Shown here piece after piece: positions 10,354-19,758 of a stretch of 64,000 nt of DNA. The position numbers were made by a program, and so were the translations under genes. Source of the stretch: Flavimaribacter sediminis (GTDB taxonomy: Bacteria; Pseudomonadota; Alphaproteobacteria; Rhizobiales; Rhizobiaceae); contig NZ_JAICBX010000001.1 of NCBI RefSeq assembly GCF_019492055.1, positions 248,001 to 312,000 of the forward strand. The letters run 5' to 3'. The notes below the pieces were generated by a model. It was not told the origin of the DNA, did no database searches, and saw only the letters and a list, made by a program, of their open reading frames with translations. Every line of letters begins with the position of its first letter. Position 1 is the first letter of the stretch.

Positions 10354-12123
10354 TTATTGTCCGAGCACCAGCCCTTCGCGTCGGGGATCTGCGCCGCCTT
10401 CCAGCAAGCCGTCGCGGATGACGACGCCGTGCAGGCCGGAATTCAGCTCCCGGATTTTGACCTCGTAGCCCATCCCCGTCAGCTTTTCGGAAAGGTTATC
10501 CGCCAGCGCGCCTTCTTCCACGTCGAATGCGCCGAAGCGGTTGACGGCGTGGGGCATCGCGATCGCCTGCTGGACGTCCATGCCCCAGTCGATCTGCGCG
10601 ATCAGGGCCTGCGCGACATAGCCGATGATGCGGCTGCCTCCGGGAGAGCCGATCGCCATCACCGGTTCGCCGTCCTTCATGACAATCGTTGGCGCCATGG
10701 ACGAGCGCGGCCGCTTGCCCGGCTCGACGCGGTTTGCGATCGGAACGCCGTCGCGATGGGTGCGGAAGGAAAAGTCTGTGAGTTCGTTGTTCAGGATAAA
10801 GCCGCCGACCATGAGGCGCGCGCCAAAATAGTTCTCGACCGTCGACGTTATCGACACGACGTTGCCCTCCGCATCGACAATTGAGAAATGCGTGGTGGAC
10901 GGCAGTTCCAGGCTCTCGTCATCGGCAAGCAATTGCGCGTGGTCCCAATGCGGTTCGCCGGGGGCGACTTCGTCGGGCGCAAGGACGGCCCCGGACTCCA
11001 GCAATCGGGCGCGCTCGTCCAGGTAGGCGCGATCAAGCAGGCCCTTCAGCGGCATCGGCACAAAGTCGATATCGGCCATGTAACGGCCGCGATCGGCGAA
11101 GGCGAGGCGGGAGGCGTCGCCGATCAGTCGCCAGCTTTCTGGATCGTCCGGCCCGAGAGACGCGAGATCGAACGGCTCCAGCATGCCGAGGATCTGCCCG
11201 ATCGTAAGCGCGCCCGAAGAGGGCGGTCCCATGCCGCATACGTCGTGGGTGCGGTAGCTCATGCAGACCGGCTCCCTCTCCACGATGCGATAGGCGGCGA
11301 GGTCTTCCAGAGACAGAAGGCCGGGGTTGTTGTCCGCTGTCTGCACCGTTTCGACGATCTGCTCAGCGAGCGGTCCCCGATATAAGGCGTCCGGCCCCTT
11401 CTCAGCAATCATCCGCAGGGTTTGCGCATAGGCGGGATTCTTGAGAATATGCCCCACAGGAAGCGGCTGCTGCCTGTCATCGTAGAAATAGCCGCGGGGA
11501 CCAGGATAGGTGGTGAGGCGCTCCGCATCCAGGGTCAGCAGTGCGTTCAGCCGCGGCGTGACCTCGAACCCGTTCTCGGCGAGATCGATCGCCGGCGCGA
11601 CGAGTTCAGCCCAGTCGAGCTTTCCGTATCGCTGGTGGGTGTCGTAGATAAGCTTCAGCGTGCCCGGCGTCCCGACGGACCGCCCGCCAACCACCGCGTC
11701 GAAGAAGCCGAGCGGTTCGCCATTCTCATCCAGAAAAAGCTCTGGCGTGGCGTCGCGCGGGGCTGTCTCGCGCCCGTCGAAGGTGGTCAGCCGGTCGTTT
11801 GTCGCATCAAAATAGACGAGAAATCCGCCGCCGCCGATGCCGGATGATTGCGGCTCGACAAGACCGAGAACAAGCTGAACCGTCACCATGGCGTCTATGG
11901 CGCTGCCGCCTTGCGCCAGAACATCATAGCCCGCCTTGCTCGCGAGCGGATGCGCCGTCGCGATCATGAAATCCTTCGCCGTCGCCAGCTGGCGTTCGGC
12001 GGTTCCGGTCGCGCTTTCCGGCGCCACGGCGTCCGTCGCCTGCTGCGCGGCGGCAAACCCGGCCGTCAGCAGAAATGCGGAAAGGGCAATCGGCTTCAGA
12101 AATGGAGCGGCTTTCCAGGGCAT
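10354..12123 (-). CDS. ggt: gamma-glutamyltranspeptidase
   Basis: This is a periplasmic Ntn-hydrolase that cleaves glutathione and gamma-glutamyl compounds. The 589-residue precursor has a Sec signal (about 1-26, ending FAAAQQA). It self-cleaves before the nucleophile threonine T411 in the STTHFSIVD motif to give the large and small subunits. The downstream GSPGGSRII oxyanion region and the glycine-rich GIGGGGF near residue 95 are present. The start at 12123 follows GAGGAATCTAAA, a strong ribosome-binding site; the open frame extends upstream to 12303 without one. Confidence 0.95.
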   Translation of the reverse strand: MPWKAAPFLKPIALSAFLLTAGFAAAQQATDAVAPESATGTAERQLATAKDFMIATAHPLASKAGYDVLAQGGSAIDAMVTVQLVLGLVEPQSSGIGGGGFLVYFDATNDRLTTFDGRETAPRDATPELFLDENGEPLGFFDAVVGGRSVGTPGTLKLIYDTHQRYGKLDWAELVAPAIDLAENGFEVTPRLNALLTLDAERLTTYPGPRGYFYDDRQQPLPVGHILKNPAYAQTLRMIAEKGPDALYRGPLAEQIVETVQTADNNPGLLSLEDLAAYRIVEREPVCMSYRTHDVCGMGPPSSGALTIGQILGMLEPFDLASLGPDDPESWRLIGDASRLAFADRGRYMADIDFVPMPLKGLLDRAYLDERARLLESGAVLAPDEVAPGEPHWDHAQLLADDESLELPSTTHFSIVDAEGNVVSITSTVENYFGARLMVGGFILNNELTDFSFRTHRDGVPIANRVEPGKRPRSSMAPTIVMKDGEPVMAIGSPGGSRIIGYVAQALIAQIDWGMDVQQAIAMPHAVNRFGAFDVEEGALADNLSEKLTGMGYEVKIRELNSGLHGVVIRDGLLEGGADPRREGLVLGQ

Positions 12124-12183
12124 TTTAGATTCCTCCGTGACGCTTCGCTCATCCGGCCACAGATGCCTGCACCTTTTCAAGCG

Positions 12184-12211
12184 AAAAAGGCCGCCCCGAA
12201 GGACGGCCTTT
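12184..12211 (-). terminator. intrinsic terminator after the nucleotidase gene
   Basis: Read on the minus strand, an 8-bp stem GGCCGTCC / GGGCGGCC closes a TTCG tetraloop and is followed at once by TTTTT. One G-U pair interrupts the stem. It lies 28 bases after the stop codon of the cyclic-nucleotide phosphodiesterase gene and separates it from ggt downstream. Confidence 0.85.
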
Positions 12212-12238
12212 CGAAATCGTTGGTGACTGTGCCGAGGT

Positions 12239-14218
12239 CTACAGCGTGATGCGGTACTTGGCGAAGCCTTCGGCTCCGTCTCCCGCGGCTTCGATATTGA
12301 CATCCTTGACGTCGGCCATGAACGCCTTTGCCTTCGGCCCGGTTTCGAAGATCACGCTCGCGCCTTCGACCGGCGCGAAGGTCCAGTTGCTGTCGGCGGA
12401 CGGGTTGATCGTGCCTTTCTCGACGATATAGCGAACGATCACGTCGCGGTTCGTGTCGGGCGCGATGAAGATCACCACGTCGTCGTTGATGCCGGGGAAG
12501 TTTCCGCCTCCGCCGGCGCGATAGTTGTTCGTCGCCACAACGAACTTCTGGTCCGGATCGATCGGTTCGCCATTGAACTTGAGATCAACGATGCGATTGG
12601 CGTCCGCGTCGAGCAACTTGCCGTCCGGGTCGTATTTAGAAGGTTGCGTGAGATCGATCTTGTAGGTCACGCCGTCGATGACGTCGAAATTGTAGGACGG
12701 GAAGCCGCTGTTGATGAGCGGCTGATCGGCTTTGCCAGGCTCGACCTGGTTGAAGATGCCGGCGGAGCGCTCCAGCCAGTCCTTGACCTGCGCGCCGGTG
12801 ATGGCGACGGCGCGCACCGTGTTCGGATAGAGATAAAGGTCCGACACGTTCTTGATGGCGACGTCGCCCGGCGCCACGTCCGTGTAGTAGTCCGGACCGC
12901 CGCGACCGCCGGCCTTGAAGGGGGCTGCGGCCGAAAGAATCGGCAGGCTTTCCCACTCCGTGCCCTTCATCATCTGGTCGATGTACCAGGTCTGCGCCTG
13001 GCTGACGATCTGCACCGACGGGTCGTCGGCGACGAGGGCGAAATAGGAGTGGAGCGGCGCCGATGTCTTGCCGACGGGCCGGCGGATATATTGGAGCGTC
13101 GCCTCGTGTTCCTTCGTGACCGAGTCCAGCACTTCCTGCTGGTCGTCGACCAGCGGCACGACCTTGCGGCCGTCGCGCTCGTAGATCGAAGGGGCGCTGG
13201 TAGTGAAGCTGGCGATCTTCCACTCATTGCCGTCGCGCTCCAGCATCAGGTCGATAATGCCGAGGTTGGAGCCCCAGAAGCCGCCCATGGCGGCCGGCTT
13301 GCCCTGCAGCGTCCCCTTTTCGGCGTCGACGCCGTCCAGGCCTTCATATTTCGGGCCGGGGAAAACCAGGTGGTGATGGCCTGTAAACAGCGCGTCAATG
13401 CCGTCCACGCCGGCAAGATGCAGCGACGCGTTCTCCATGCCGTCGGTCTGGCTCGAGGCGTCGATGCCGGAGTGCGACAGGGCGATGACGATATCTGCGC
13501 CTGCTTCCTTCATTTCCGGAACCCAGGCTGCTGCGGCCTGGACGATGTCGCGCGTATTGGCGTTGCCTTCGAGGTGGCGGCGATCCCAGTTCATGATCTG
13601 CGGCGGCACGAAACCGATGAGGCCGATCTTGATCGGATGTTCATTGCCGGCGCCGTCGGTGATGGTCTTTTCAAGGATCACGTAGGGTTTCAGGAAGAGC
13701 TCGTCGTCGCGCGCATTGGAGGCGAGCATGCCCTTCGTTACGTTGGCGGACACGACCGGGAAATTGGCGCCGTTGAGCGTCTTGAACAGGAAGTCCAGGC
13801 CGTAGTTGAATTCGTGGTTGCCGAGCGTCGATGCTTCAAATCCGAGCGTGTTCATCGCCTGGATGATCGGATGCATGTCGCCTTCCTTCATGCCGCGCTC
13901 GTAGGCGATGTAGTCGCCCATCGGGTTGCCCTGGAGGAAGTCGCCATTGTCGATCAGCATGGAGTTGGTCGCTTCGTCGCGGAACTTCTTGATCAGCGTC
14001 GCGGTGCGCGACAGGCCAACCGAATCCGACGGGCGGTCGCCGTAGTAGTCGTAAGGGTAGACGTGAACATGCAGGTCGGTCGTTTCCATCAGGCGCAAAT
14101 GGGCCTGGTTGTCGGCCGCATGAACCGAGAACGGGTGCAGGAGGGCAAGCGAACCGGCGGCGGCCGTGCCCCTGAGGAAAGTGCGTCTGTTTATCAGAAA
14201 TTCTGGGCGTTTGATCAT
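12239..14218 (-). CDS. cpdB: 2',3'-cyclic-nucleotide 2'-phosphodiesterase/3'-nucleotidase, Tat-exported
   Basis: A 659-residue periplasmic enzyme that hydrolyses 2',3'-cyclic nucleotides and 3'-nucleotides. The N-terminus has a twin-arginine signal (NRRTFLRG) followed by a hydrophobic stretch ending at VHAAD. The dimetal calcineurin-like domain shows [42 protein letters not shown] and ALSHSGID plus GHHH. The C-terminal 5'-nucleotidase domain carries [15 protein letters not shown]. The start at 14218 follows GGACGGGAGAATCACC. The open frame continues upstream to 15046, but that part is antisense to the helicase gene and is not coding. Confidence 0.93.
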   Translation of the reverse strand: MIKRPEFLINRRTFLRGTAAAGSLALLHPFSVHAADNQAHLRLMETTDLHVHVYPYDYYGDRPSDSVGLSRTATLIKKFRDEATNSMLIDNGDFLQGNPMGDYIAYERGMKEGDMHPIIQAMNTLGFEASTLGNHEFNYGLDFLFKTLNGANFPVVSANVTKGMLASNARDDELFLKPYVILEKTITDGAGNEHPIKIGLIGFVPPQIMNWDRRHLEGNANTRDIVQAAAAWVPEMKEAGADIVIALSHSGIDASSQTDGMENASLHLAGVDGIDALFTGHHHLVFPGPKYEGLDGVDAEKGTLQGKPAAMGGFWGSNLGIIDLMLERDGNEWKIASFTTSAPSIYERDGRKVVPLVDDQQEVLDSVTKEHEATLQYIRRPVGKTSAPLHSYFALVADDPSVQIVSQAQTWYIDQMMKGTEWESLPILSAAAPFKAGGRGGPDYYTDVAPGDVAIKNVSDLYLYPNTVRAVAITGAQVKDWLERSAGIFNQVEPGKADQPLINSGFPSYNFDVIDGVTYKIDLTQPSKYDPDGKLLDADANRIVDLKFNGEPIDPDQKFVVATNNYRAGGGGNFPGINDDVVIFIAPDTNRDVIVRYIVEKGTINPSADSNWTFAPVEGASVIFETGPKAKAFMADVKDVNIEAAGDGAEGFAKYRITL

Positions 14219-14391
14219 GGTGATTCTCCCGTCCGGCAATTCCCGCTTCTGTCCCGAAACCGCCGCGATACTTGTGTTAGAGGCCGACAGATTACTGCCG
14301 AATGCCACATGCGTCCAGAATGGCTGCATTAATATGACAGCCGCGTTGAATTCGCAGAAAAATCGCACTGGTTGTGGACGGCTGCTCCGGA

Positions 14392-16863
14392 TCACACCTT
14401 CTCGACGTAATTGTCGAGAACGCGTTTCTGGCCGGCCTTGTCGAAATCGATCGTCAGCTTGTTGCCGTCTATGGACGCAATGTTTCCGTTGCCGAACTTC
14501 ATGTGAAACACGCGGTCGCCAGGCGAAAAGCCGGACGGCGTGTCGGCGACCGACCGCGCAACGAGTTCGCCCTCGATCGTCTTCGGCTTGACAGACCCAC
14601 GCCCCGCTCCGTAGCCGGAATCGGCCTCGCCATAGCCCACATGCTCTACCGCGTGGCCTGATCTGGAGCCCCAGTTGCGGCGTGTCGCCTCGTTGCTGTT
14701 GACCTGCGCGCGCCGCCAGCCGGGCGTGTCGTAGCTGCGCGTAAACGGGTCCGCCTGGTCGAAACGCGAGGCGCCGTATCCGCCGCCGGCGGAGGCCGCG
14801 CCATAACCGCCATAGGATGTTTCCGGCTCCGCGACGTCGACATGGTCGGACGGAAGCTCGTCCAGGAACCGCGACGGGATCGTCGATTGCCACAGGCCGT
14901 GGATGCGGCGGTTCGAAACGAACCAGATGTGGCAGTTGCACTTTGCGCGCGTCAGCCCGACATAGGCGAGGCGGCGCTCTTCTTCGAGACCCGACCGGCC
15001 GCCTTCGTCCAGCGCGCGCTGATGCGGAAACAGCCCTTCCTCCCAACCCGGCAGGAACACGGTTTCAAACTCCAGTCCCTTGGCGGAATGCAGGGTCATC
15101 AACGAAACCGCGTCGAGATCCTCGTTCTGCTCGGCGTCCATCACAAGGCTGACATGTTCGAGGAAGCCGCGCATGGATTCGAATTCGTCCATGGAGCGGA
15201 TCAGTTCCTTGAGGTTGTCGAGACGGCCCGGCGCTTCCGCGGATCGGTCGTTCTGCCACATGGCGGTGTAGCCGCTCTCTTCGAGAATGGTCTCGGCGAG
15301 CTCCGTATGCGGGGTGTTTTCGAGAAGCTGTGACCACCGGCGGAAATTCTCGACCACGTCAGTCAGCGACTTGCGCGGCCGCGGCTTCATTTCCTCGGTC
15401 ATGACGAGGTCGGCCGCCGCCTGCAGCATCGGGATGTCGCGTGCGCGCGCATAGTCGTGGATCTGGCGAATCGCGGCGTCGCCGAGGCCGCGTTTCGGCG
15501 TGTTGACGATGCGCTCGAAGGCGAGATCGTCCGCCGACTGGCTGACGACGCGGAAATAGGCCATCGCGTCGCGGATCTCGAGCCGCTCGTAAAAGCGCGG
15601 CCCGCCGACGACCCGGTAGTTGAGGCCAAGCGTCACGAAGCGGTCCTCGAATTCCCGCATCTGGAACGAGGCGCGCACCAGGATCGCCATGTCGTTGAGC
15701 TTGTGATCCTGACGCTGAAGCTGCTCGATCTCTTCGCCGATGGCCCGCGCCTCTTCTTCCGAATCCCAGGCGGCATGGACCATGACCTTCGTCTCGTCCT
15801 CGTGAGTGAGGTCGGTGAAGAGGGTTTTGCCGAGCCGTCCTTCATTGTGGGATATCAGATGCGAGGCGGCGCCCAGAATATGCGGCGTCGAGCGATAATT
15901 GCGCTCCAGGCGTATGACGACGGCGCCCGGAAAATCCTTCTCGAAGCGCAGGATGTTGTCGACATCCGCGCCGCGCCAGCCATAGATCGACTGGTCGTCG
16001 TCGCCGACGCAGCACACATTGTGCGAGCCCTGCGCGATCAGCCTGAGCCACATATATTGGGCGGTGTTGGTGTCCTGGTACTCGTCGACCAGGATGTAGC
16101 GGAATTTCGCGTGGTATTCTTTCAGCACGTCCGGATGCGCGCGAAAAATGCGGATCGGATGGCACAAAAGATCGCCGAAGTCGCAGGCGTTCAGGGTCTT
16201 CAGCCTGTTCTGGTAGGCTTCAAAAAGGTCGCGGCCGCGACCGTTGGCGAAGGCGCGCGCGTCGCCTTCGGGAATGTCGGCGGGTCCGTAGCCCTTGTTC
16301 TTCCAGCCGTCGATCATCATGGCGAACTGGCGCGCCGGCCAGCGCTTGTCGTCCAGCCCTTCGGCCTGGATCAGTTGCTTCAGGAGCCGGATCTGGTCGT
16401 CGGTGTCGAGGATCGAGAAATCGGAGCGCAGACCGACGAGTTCGGCGTGGCGGCGCAGCAGCCGCACGCCGATGGAGTGAAACGTCCCGAGCCAGGGCAT
16501 GCCTTCCACCGCGCCGCCGACCAGAACGCCGATGCGCTGCTTCATCTCGCGCGCGGCCTTGTTTGTGAAGGTGACGGCGAGAATCTGGCTCGGATAGGCC
16601 TTTGCGGAGGCGAGAATATGGGCGATGCGGGTCGTCAGAACGCGCGTCTTGCCTGTTCCCGCGCCGGCCAGAACCAGAACCGGGCCGTCGAGCGTTTCGA
16701 CGGCGCGCCGCTGTTCCGCGTTCAGTCCTTCCAGGTAGCCGGGCGGAGAGTTGACGCGGTTGCGAGCAGCCATGGCGCGCGCGGCCAGGCCTGTCGGCGC
16801 GTCGCCGGACGGTTTTGCCTGTTCTTCGCCGAAAAAGGGTATGTCGTCTTCCGGATCGCTCAT
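14392..16863 (-). CDS. UvrD/PcrA-like 3'-5' DNA helicase
   Basis: An 823-residue superfamily 1 helicase acting in nucleotide-excision and mismatch repair or replication restart. Motifs in order: Walker A AGAGTGKT (about 66-73), Ia [68 protein letters not shown] and [17 protein letters not shown] low-complexity Gly/Tyr/Ser linker (about 690-770) precedes a small C-terminal domain with [12 protein letters not shown], as in PcrA/UvrD tails that contact RNA polymerase. The ATG at 16863 starts a normal N-terminus. Confidence 0.93.
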   Translation of the reverse strand: MSDPEDDIPFFGEEQAKPSGDAPTGLAARAMAARNRVNSPPGYLEGLNAEQRRAVETLDGPVLVLAGAGTGKTRVLTTRIAHILASAKAYPSQILAVTFTNKAAREMKQRIGVLVGGAVEGMPWLGTFHSIGVRLLRRHAELVGLRSDFSILDTDDQIRLLKQLIQAEGLDDKRWPARQFAMMIDGWKNKGYGPADIPEGDARAFANGRGRDLFEAYQNRLKTLNACDFGDLLCHPIRIFRAHPDVLKEYHAKFRYILVDEYQDTNTAQYMWLRLIAQGSHNVCCVGDDDQSIYGWRGADVDNILRFEKDFPGAVVIRLERNYRSTPHILGAASHLISHNEGRLGKTLFTDLTHEDETKVMVHAAWDSEEEARAIGEEIEQLQRQDHKLNDMAILVRASFQMREFEDRFVTLGLNYRVVGGPRFYERLEIRDAMAYFRVVSQSADDLAFERIVNTPKRGLGDAAIRQIHDYARARDIPMLQAAADLVMTEEMKPRPRKSLTDVVENFRRWSQLLENTPHTELAETILEESGYTAMWQNDRSAEAPGRLDNLKELIRSMDEFESMRGFLEHVSLVMDAEQNEDLDAVSLMTLHSAKGLEFETVFLPGWEEGLFPHQRALDEGGRSGLEEERRLAYVGLTRAKCNCHIWFVSNRRIHGLWQSTIPSRFLDELPSDHVDVAEPETSYGGYGAASAGGGYGASRFDQADPFTRSYDTPGWRRAQVNSNEATRRNWGSRSGHAVEHVGYGEADSGYGAGRGSVKPKTIEGELVARSVADTPSGFSPGDRVFHMKFGNGNIASIDGNKLTIDFDKAGQKRVLDNYVEKV

Positions 16864-17015
16864 CGTCCCCAATGTAGTGATTCGGCCCTGAAAGGCCAGA
16901 AAACTTGTCAGCGACACAACAAATCCAGCCGCTATACAGTTGTTATTTTCCCGTTTTGTTTAAATATTGACGCCGATGACGGGATGAACAACGGGCGGCC
17001 CGGGGGGAACGCGGC

Positions 17016-17903
17016 ATGGCGGAACTGTTTCTGAACATCACCAACGTCATCCTGCCGGTGCTTGTCTGCGCTGCGATTGGCTACGGGCTTGCGCTTGCGA
17101 AAATCCCGTTCGACAAGAACACGATCAGCGGTCTGGTGACCAATGTCGGCTATCCGACGCTCATCATCTCGCATCTGAGCAAACGGCATGTGAATGTCGC
17201 TGAATTTCTCGATTTCATGCTGGCCGCGGCGCTGGCGGTCATTTGTTTCGGCGTTATCGGTTTCGTCGTTTTGAAGTTCATGCGCCTGCCGGTTCGCGCT
17301 TTCCTGTCTCCGATGATGCTCAATAATGTCGGCAATGTCGGGCTTCCCATATCACTGCTCGCCCTTGGCGGCGCGGGCATGTCGTTCACCATGGCCTATG
17401 TCGTCGTGGTCGTGATTGGCATCTTCACCGTCGGCATGTGGATCCCGATGGGCCGGTTTTCGTTGCGGGACCTGCTCACGTCCCCGATCATCTATTCGGT
17501 CATCCTCACGCTCGTCCTGATGTCGACCCACTACGAACTGCCGAAAGCGGTCGGCCAGGCGTTCGACATTCTTGGCGGCATGACCATTCCCCTGATGCTT
17601 CTGACGCTTGGCTACACGCTTGCGACGTTGAAATTCAGCACGCTATGGCTCGGACTGGCGCTCAGCCTGATTCACGTCGCAATGGCGGCGGCCGTCGCCG
17701 CCGGCGTCGTGTGGCTGTTCGGCTTCACCGGCGTGCAGAAAGGCGCGTTTGTCATAGGAACCCTGATGCCGGTGTCCGTTGCCACCTACCTCTTCGTCGA
17801 GCGGTACGTTCCCGAACATGCGGGAGCGGTGGCCAGCTTCATTCTTGTTTCGACCCTGCTCACCGTCTTGGTGCTGACTGTCACGCTCACCGTGTGGGTG
17901 TGA
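17016..17903 (+). CDS. AEC family permease (auxin efflux carrier type)
   Basis: A 295-residue membrane protein with about ten hydrophobic helices in two inverted halves. The characteristic crossover sequence MLNNVGNVGLPISLLALGG (about 103-121) is present. Bacterial AEC proteins export or import small organic anions such as malonate or malate; the substrate here is unknown. It is divergent from the helicase gene, with a 152-base AT-richer gap that probably holds both promoters. The ATG at 17016 is preceded by GGGGGGAACGCGGC. Confidence 0.87.
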   Translation: MAELFLNITNVILPVLVCAAIGYGLALAKIPFDKNTISGLVTNVGYPTLIISHLSKRHVNVAEFLDFMLAAALAVICFGVIGFVVLKFMRLPVRAFLSPMMLNNVGNVGLPISLLALGGAGMSFTMAYVVVVVIGIFTVGMWIPMGRFSLRDLLTSPIIYSVILTLVLMSTHYELPKAVGQAFDILGGMTIPLMLLTLGYTLATLKFSTLWLGLALSLIHVAMAAAVAAGVVWLFGFTGVQKGAFVIGTLMPVSVATYLFVERYVPEHAGAVASFILVSTLLTVLVLTVTLTVWV

Positions 17904-17937
17904 ACGCACCGCTGGAACCGGTGGGCACAGCAAGCCA

Positions 17938-17966
17938 TTGAAATTAGTTTAACGTTATACTATATA
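17938..17966 (+). promoter_or_regulatory. candidate sigma-70 promoter for the oxidoreductase-marR operon
   Basis: TTGAAA (17938-17943) and TATATA (17961-17966) are separated by 17 bases, placing transcription start near 17973. The -10 hexamer lies inside the large palindrome, so a bound repressor would block it. Inferred from sequence match only. Confidence 0.5.
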
Positions 17967-17982
17967 GTATATCGCTAAACTA
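17945..17982. promoter_or_regulatory. 38-bp imperfect palindrome, probable MarR operator
   Basis: The two 19-base halves match at 17 of 19 positions. The centre ATACTATATAGTAT is a perfect 14-bp palindrome and the outer TAGTTTA / TAAACTA arms also pair. It lies directly upstream of the oxidoreductase ribosome-binding site and over the likely -10 box. MarR-family dimers bind such inverted repeats, and the regulator gene is second in the operon, so autoregulation is the natural reading. Confidence 0.65.
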
Positions 17983-17996
17983 TAATGGAGACGGTG

Positions 17997-19157
17997 ATGA
18001 AGACGAGACGCAATTTTCTGAAGCTGGCGGGCGGCGGCGTCGTCCTCGCCGCAGCCGGAACGGCCTGGATCGCGAGCCGGAAGCCCGCGACGGCCAGACA
18101 GCCCTGGTCGCAGGCGGCCGAGGCGCCGAAAGGCGAGCGGGCGAGGGACATCCGACATTTGGCGCTTTCCTATGCCATTCTCGCGCCCAATCCGCACAAC
18201 ATGCAGCCGTGGATCGCCGACCTTTCCGAACCATCCACTGTCCTTCTATATTGCGATCCCGAGCGCAAACTTCCGCATACAGACCCTCACGACCGGCAGA
18301 TTGTCATCGGGCTCGGCTGCTTTTCGGAGCTGTTGGTCATGGCTGCGCGCGCGGCCGGCTACAGTGTCGATGTGTCGCCATTTCCGGAAGGCGAACCGCT
18401 GCCCGAGCTCGATCGGCGGCCCGTGGCGCGTTTCGTCTTCAGCAAGGATGACGCATTGGCGTCCGATCCACTTTTCGAGCATGTGCTTGCCCGGCGCACC
18501 AATCGGGAAGCCTTCGACACTGAAAAACCGGTCCCCGAAGACATTCTGGAGCGGCTGACGCAAAGCGTGCGATACTCCGATGTCGGATACACCAATGATG
18601 ACAGTCGTGTCGCCGACCTGCGGGATTTCTCCTGGTCAGCCATGGAGATGGAGCTTTACACGCCGCGCACCTATCAGGAGAGCATCGACGTCATGCGCAT
18701 CGGTTCGCAGCAGATCGACCATAATCCGGACGGTATTGTGCTTGAAGGTCCGATGATGGAGTTGCTTTCGGCGACCGGGATGATCAACCGGGAAGTCCTT
18801 GCCGATGTCGACTCGATGACTTTTCGCCAGGGATTGCCCATGCTCAAGGCGCCTTTCGACACCGCCATGGCGTTCGCCTGGACGTCGACTGCTGGCAATA
18901 CGCGTCGCGATCAGCTCGCCGCAGGACGCGACTATATCCGTCTCCATCTGGCGGCGACCGGAGAGGGATTGGCGCTGCAGCCCTTTTCGCAGGCGCTTCA
19001 GGAATATCCGGAAATGGCGGACCATTACGCCGCAATTCGCAAAAAACTGGCGATCGACGACGGCGCCACGCTGCAAATGTTCGTCCGGCTGGGCTATGGT
19101 CCGTCGATCGAGCCTTCGCCGCGATGGCCATATGAAAGCCGGATAGAAGACGTATGA
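17997..19157 (+). CDS. Tat-signal nitroreductase-like oxidoreductase (Acg family)
   Basis: A 386-residue protein with a twin-arginine signal (KTRRNFLKLAGG, then a hydrophobic run to about residue 30). The body resembles FMN-binding nitroreductase-fold proteins of the Acg type: SYAILAPNPHNMQPW near the start, HTDPHDRQIVIGLGCFSELLVMAAR, and RRTNREAF in the middle. An in-frame ATG at 17985 lacks a ribosome-binding site and lies at the edge of the operator; the ATG at 17997 follows GGAG. It overlaps the MarR gene by four bases (ATGA). Substrate unknown. Confidence 0.8.
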   Translation: MKTRRNFLKLAGGGVVLAAAGTAWIASRKPATARQPWSQAAEAPKGERARDIRHLALSYAILAPNPHNMQPWIADLSEPSTVLLYCDPERKLPHTDPHDRQIVIGLGCFSELLVMAARAAGYSVDVSPFPEGEPLPELDRRPVARFVFSKDDALASDPLFEHVLARRTNREAFDTEKPVPEDILERLTQSVRYSDVGYTNDDSRVADLRDFSWSAMEMELYTPRTYQESIDVMRIGSQQIDHNPDGIVLEGPMMELLSATGMINREVLADVDSMTFRQGLPMLKAPFDTAMAFAWTSTAGNTRRDQLAAGRDYIRLHLAATGEGLALQPFSQALQEYPEMADHYAAIRKKLAIDDGATLQMFVRLGYGPSIEPSPRWPYESRIEDV

Positions 19158-19615
19158 CGAATACTGCCGACCCACCGGAGACGGGACCCGCTCTATTCCG
19201 CTTTTTCAACGAAATCGGCATCATCGCCCAACTCTCCGGCCACGCGATTGAGCGCGTTCTGCCTCACGAACTCAAGATGGCGCATTTCTCCGTGCTCAAT
19301 CACCTGGCGCGGCTCGGCGGCGAACCCAGCCTCGTCGAGATCGCTCGCGCCATGCAGGTCACAAAAGGCGCCATGACCAACACGATCGCGAGGCTGGAGC
19401 AACGCGGGTTTGTCGCGGTGACGCCGGACAGCCGTGACCGGCGAAGCAAGCGCGTGCGTCTGACGGAAGCGGGGCTTGAAGCGCGCGACAACGCCGTGGC
19501 GGCGATCGCGCCGCAATTGCTGGATCTCGCCAAAAGCGTTTCCGCGCCCGACATGATCGATGCGTTGCCGCTGCTGGAGAAAATACGCCAGTATCTGGAC
19601 GCCCATCGTCCATGA
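19154..19615 (+). CDS. MarR family transcriptional regulator
   Basis: A 153-residue winged-helix regulator. The DNA-recognition region LVEIARAMQVTKGAMTNTIARLEQRGFV and the wing TPDSRDRRSKRVRLTEAG are typical of MarR proteins. Terminal helices would form the dimer. It is co-transcribed with, and overlaps by four bases, the upstream oxidoreductase. The obvious target is the palindrome upstream of that gene. The ligand is unknown; MarR proteins commonly sense phenolics or oxidants. Confidence 0.9.
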   Translation: MTNTADPPETGPALFRFFNEIGIIAQLSGHAIERVLPHELKMAHFSVLNHLARLGGEPSLVEIARAMQVTKGAMTNTIARLEQRGFVAVTPDSRDRRSKRVRLTEAGLEARDNAVAAIAPQLLDLAKSVSAPDMIDALPLLEKIRQYLDAHRP

Positions 19616-19685
19616 ACCGGTATCCGGGCATTTGTTCGAGTTCATGTTAAACTGTGCGCCGTGTCGTTGCGCCGCGGATCGATAT

Positions 19686-19734
19686 AAAAGCTTCACATAT
19701 TTGTAATATTGGGCGTATCTATTAGCAAAAGCTT
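19686..19734. repeat. paired AAAAGCTT direct repeats upstream of the MFS gene
   Basis: The 8-base sequence AAAAGCTT, each copy containing the palindrome AAGCTT, occurs at 19686-19693 and 19727-19734, 41 bases apart or about four helical turns. Both copies sit in the AT-rich 143-base leader of the MFS gene. They could be regulator sites or chance; nothing else supports them. Confidence 0.3.
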
Positions 19735-19758
19735 GTAATTGTATGTCGATACAGTCCG

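Noticed and set aside
14219-15046. N-terminal extension of the nucleotidase frame
   Set aside because: It overlaps the helicase gene in another frame, is Arg/Gly-rich, and a Tat signal with ribosome-binding site starts at 14218.
17981-17986. TATAAT as the -10 box of the oxidoreductase gene
   Set aside because: Transcription would start after the GGAG ribosome-binding site; the TTGAAA-17-TATATA pair upstream fits better.
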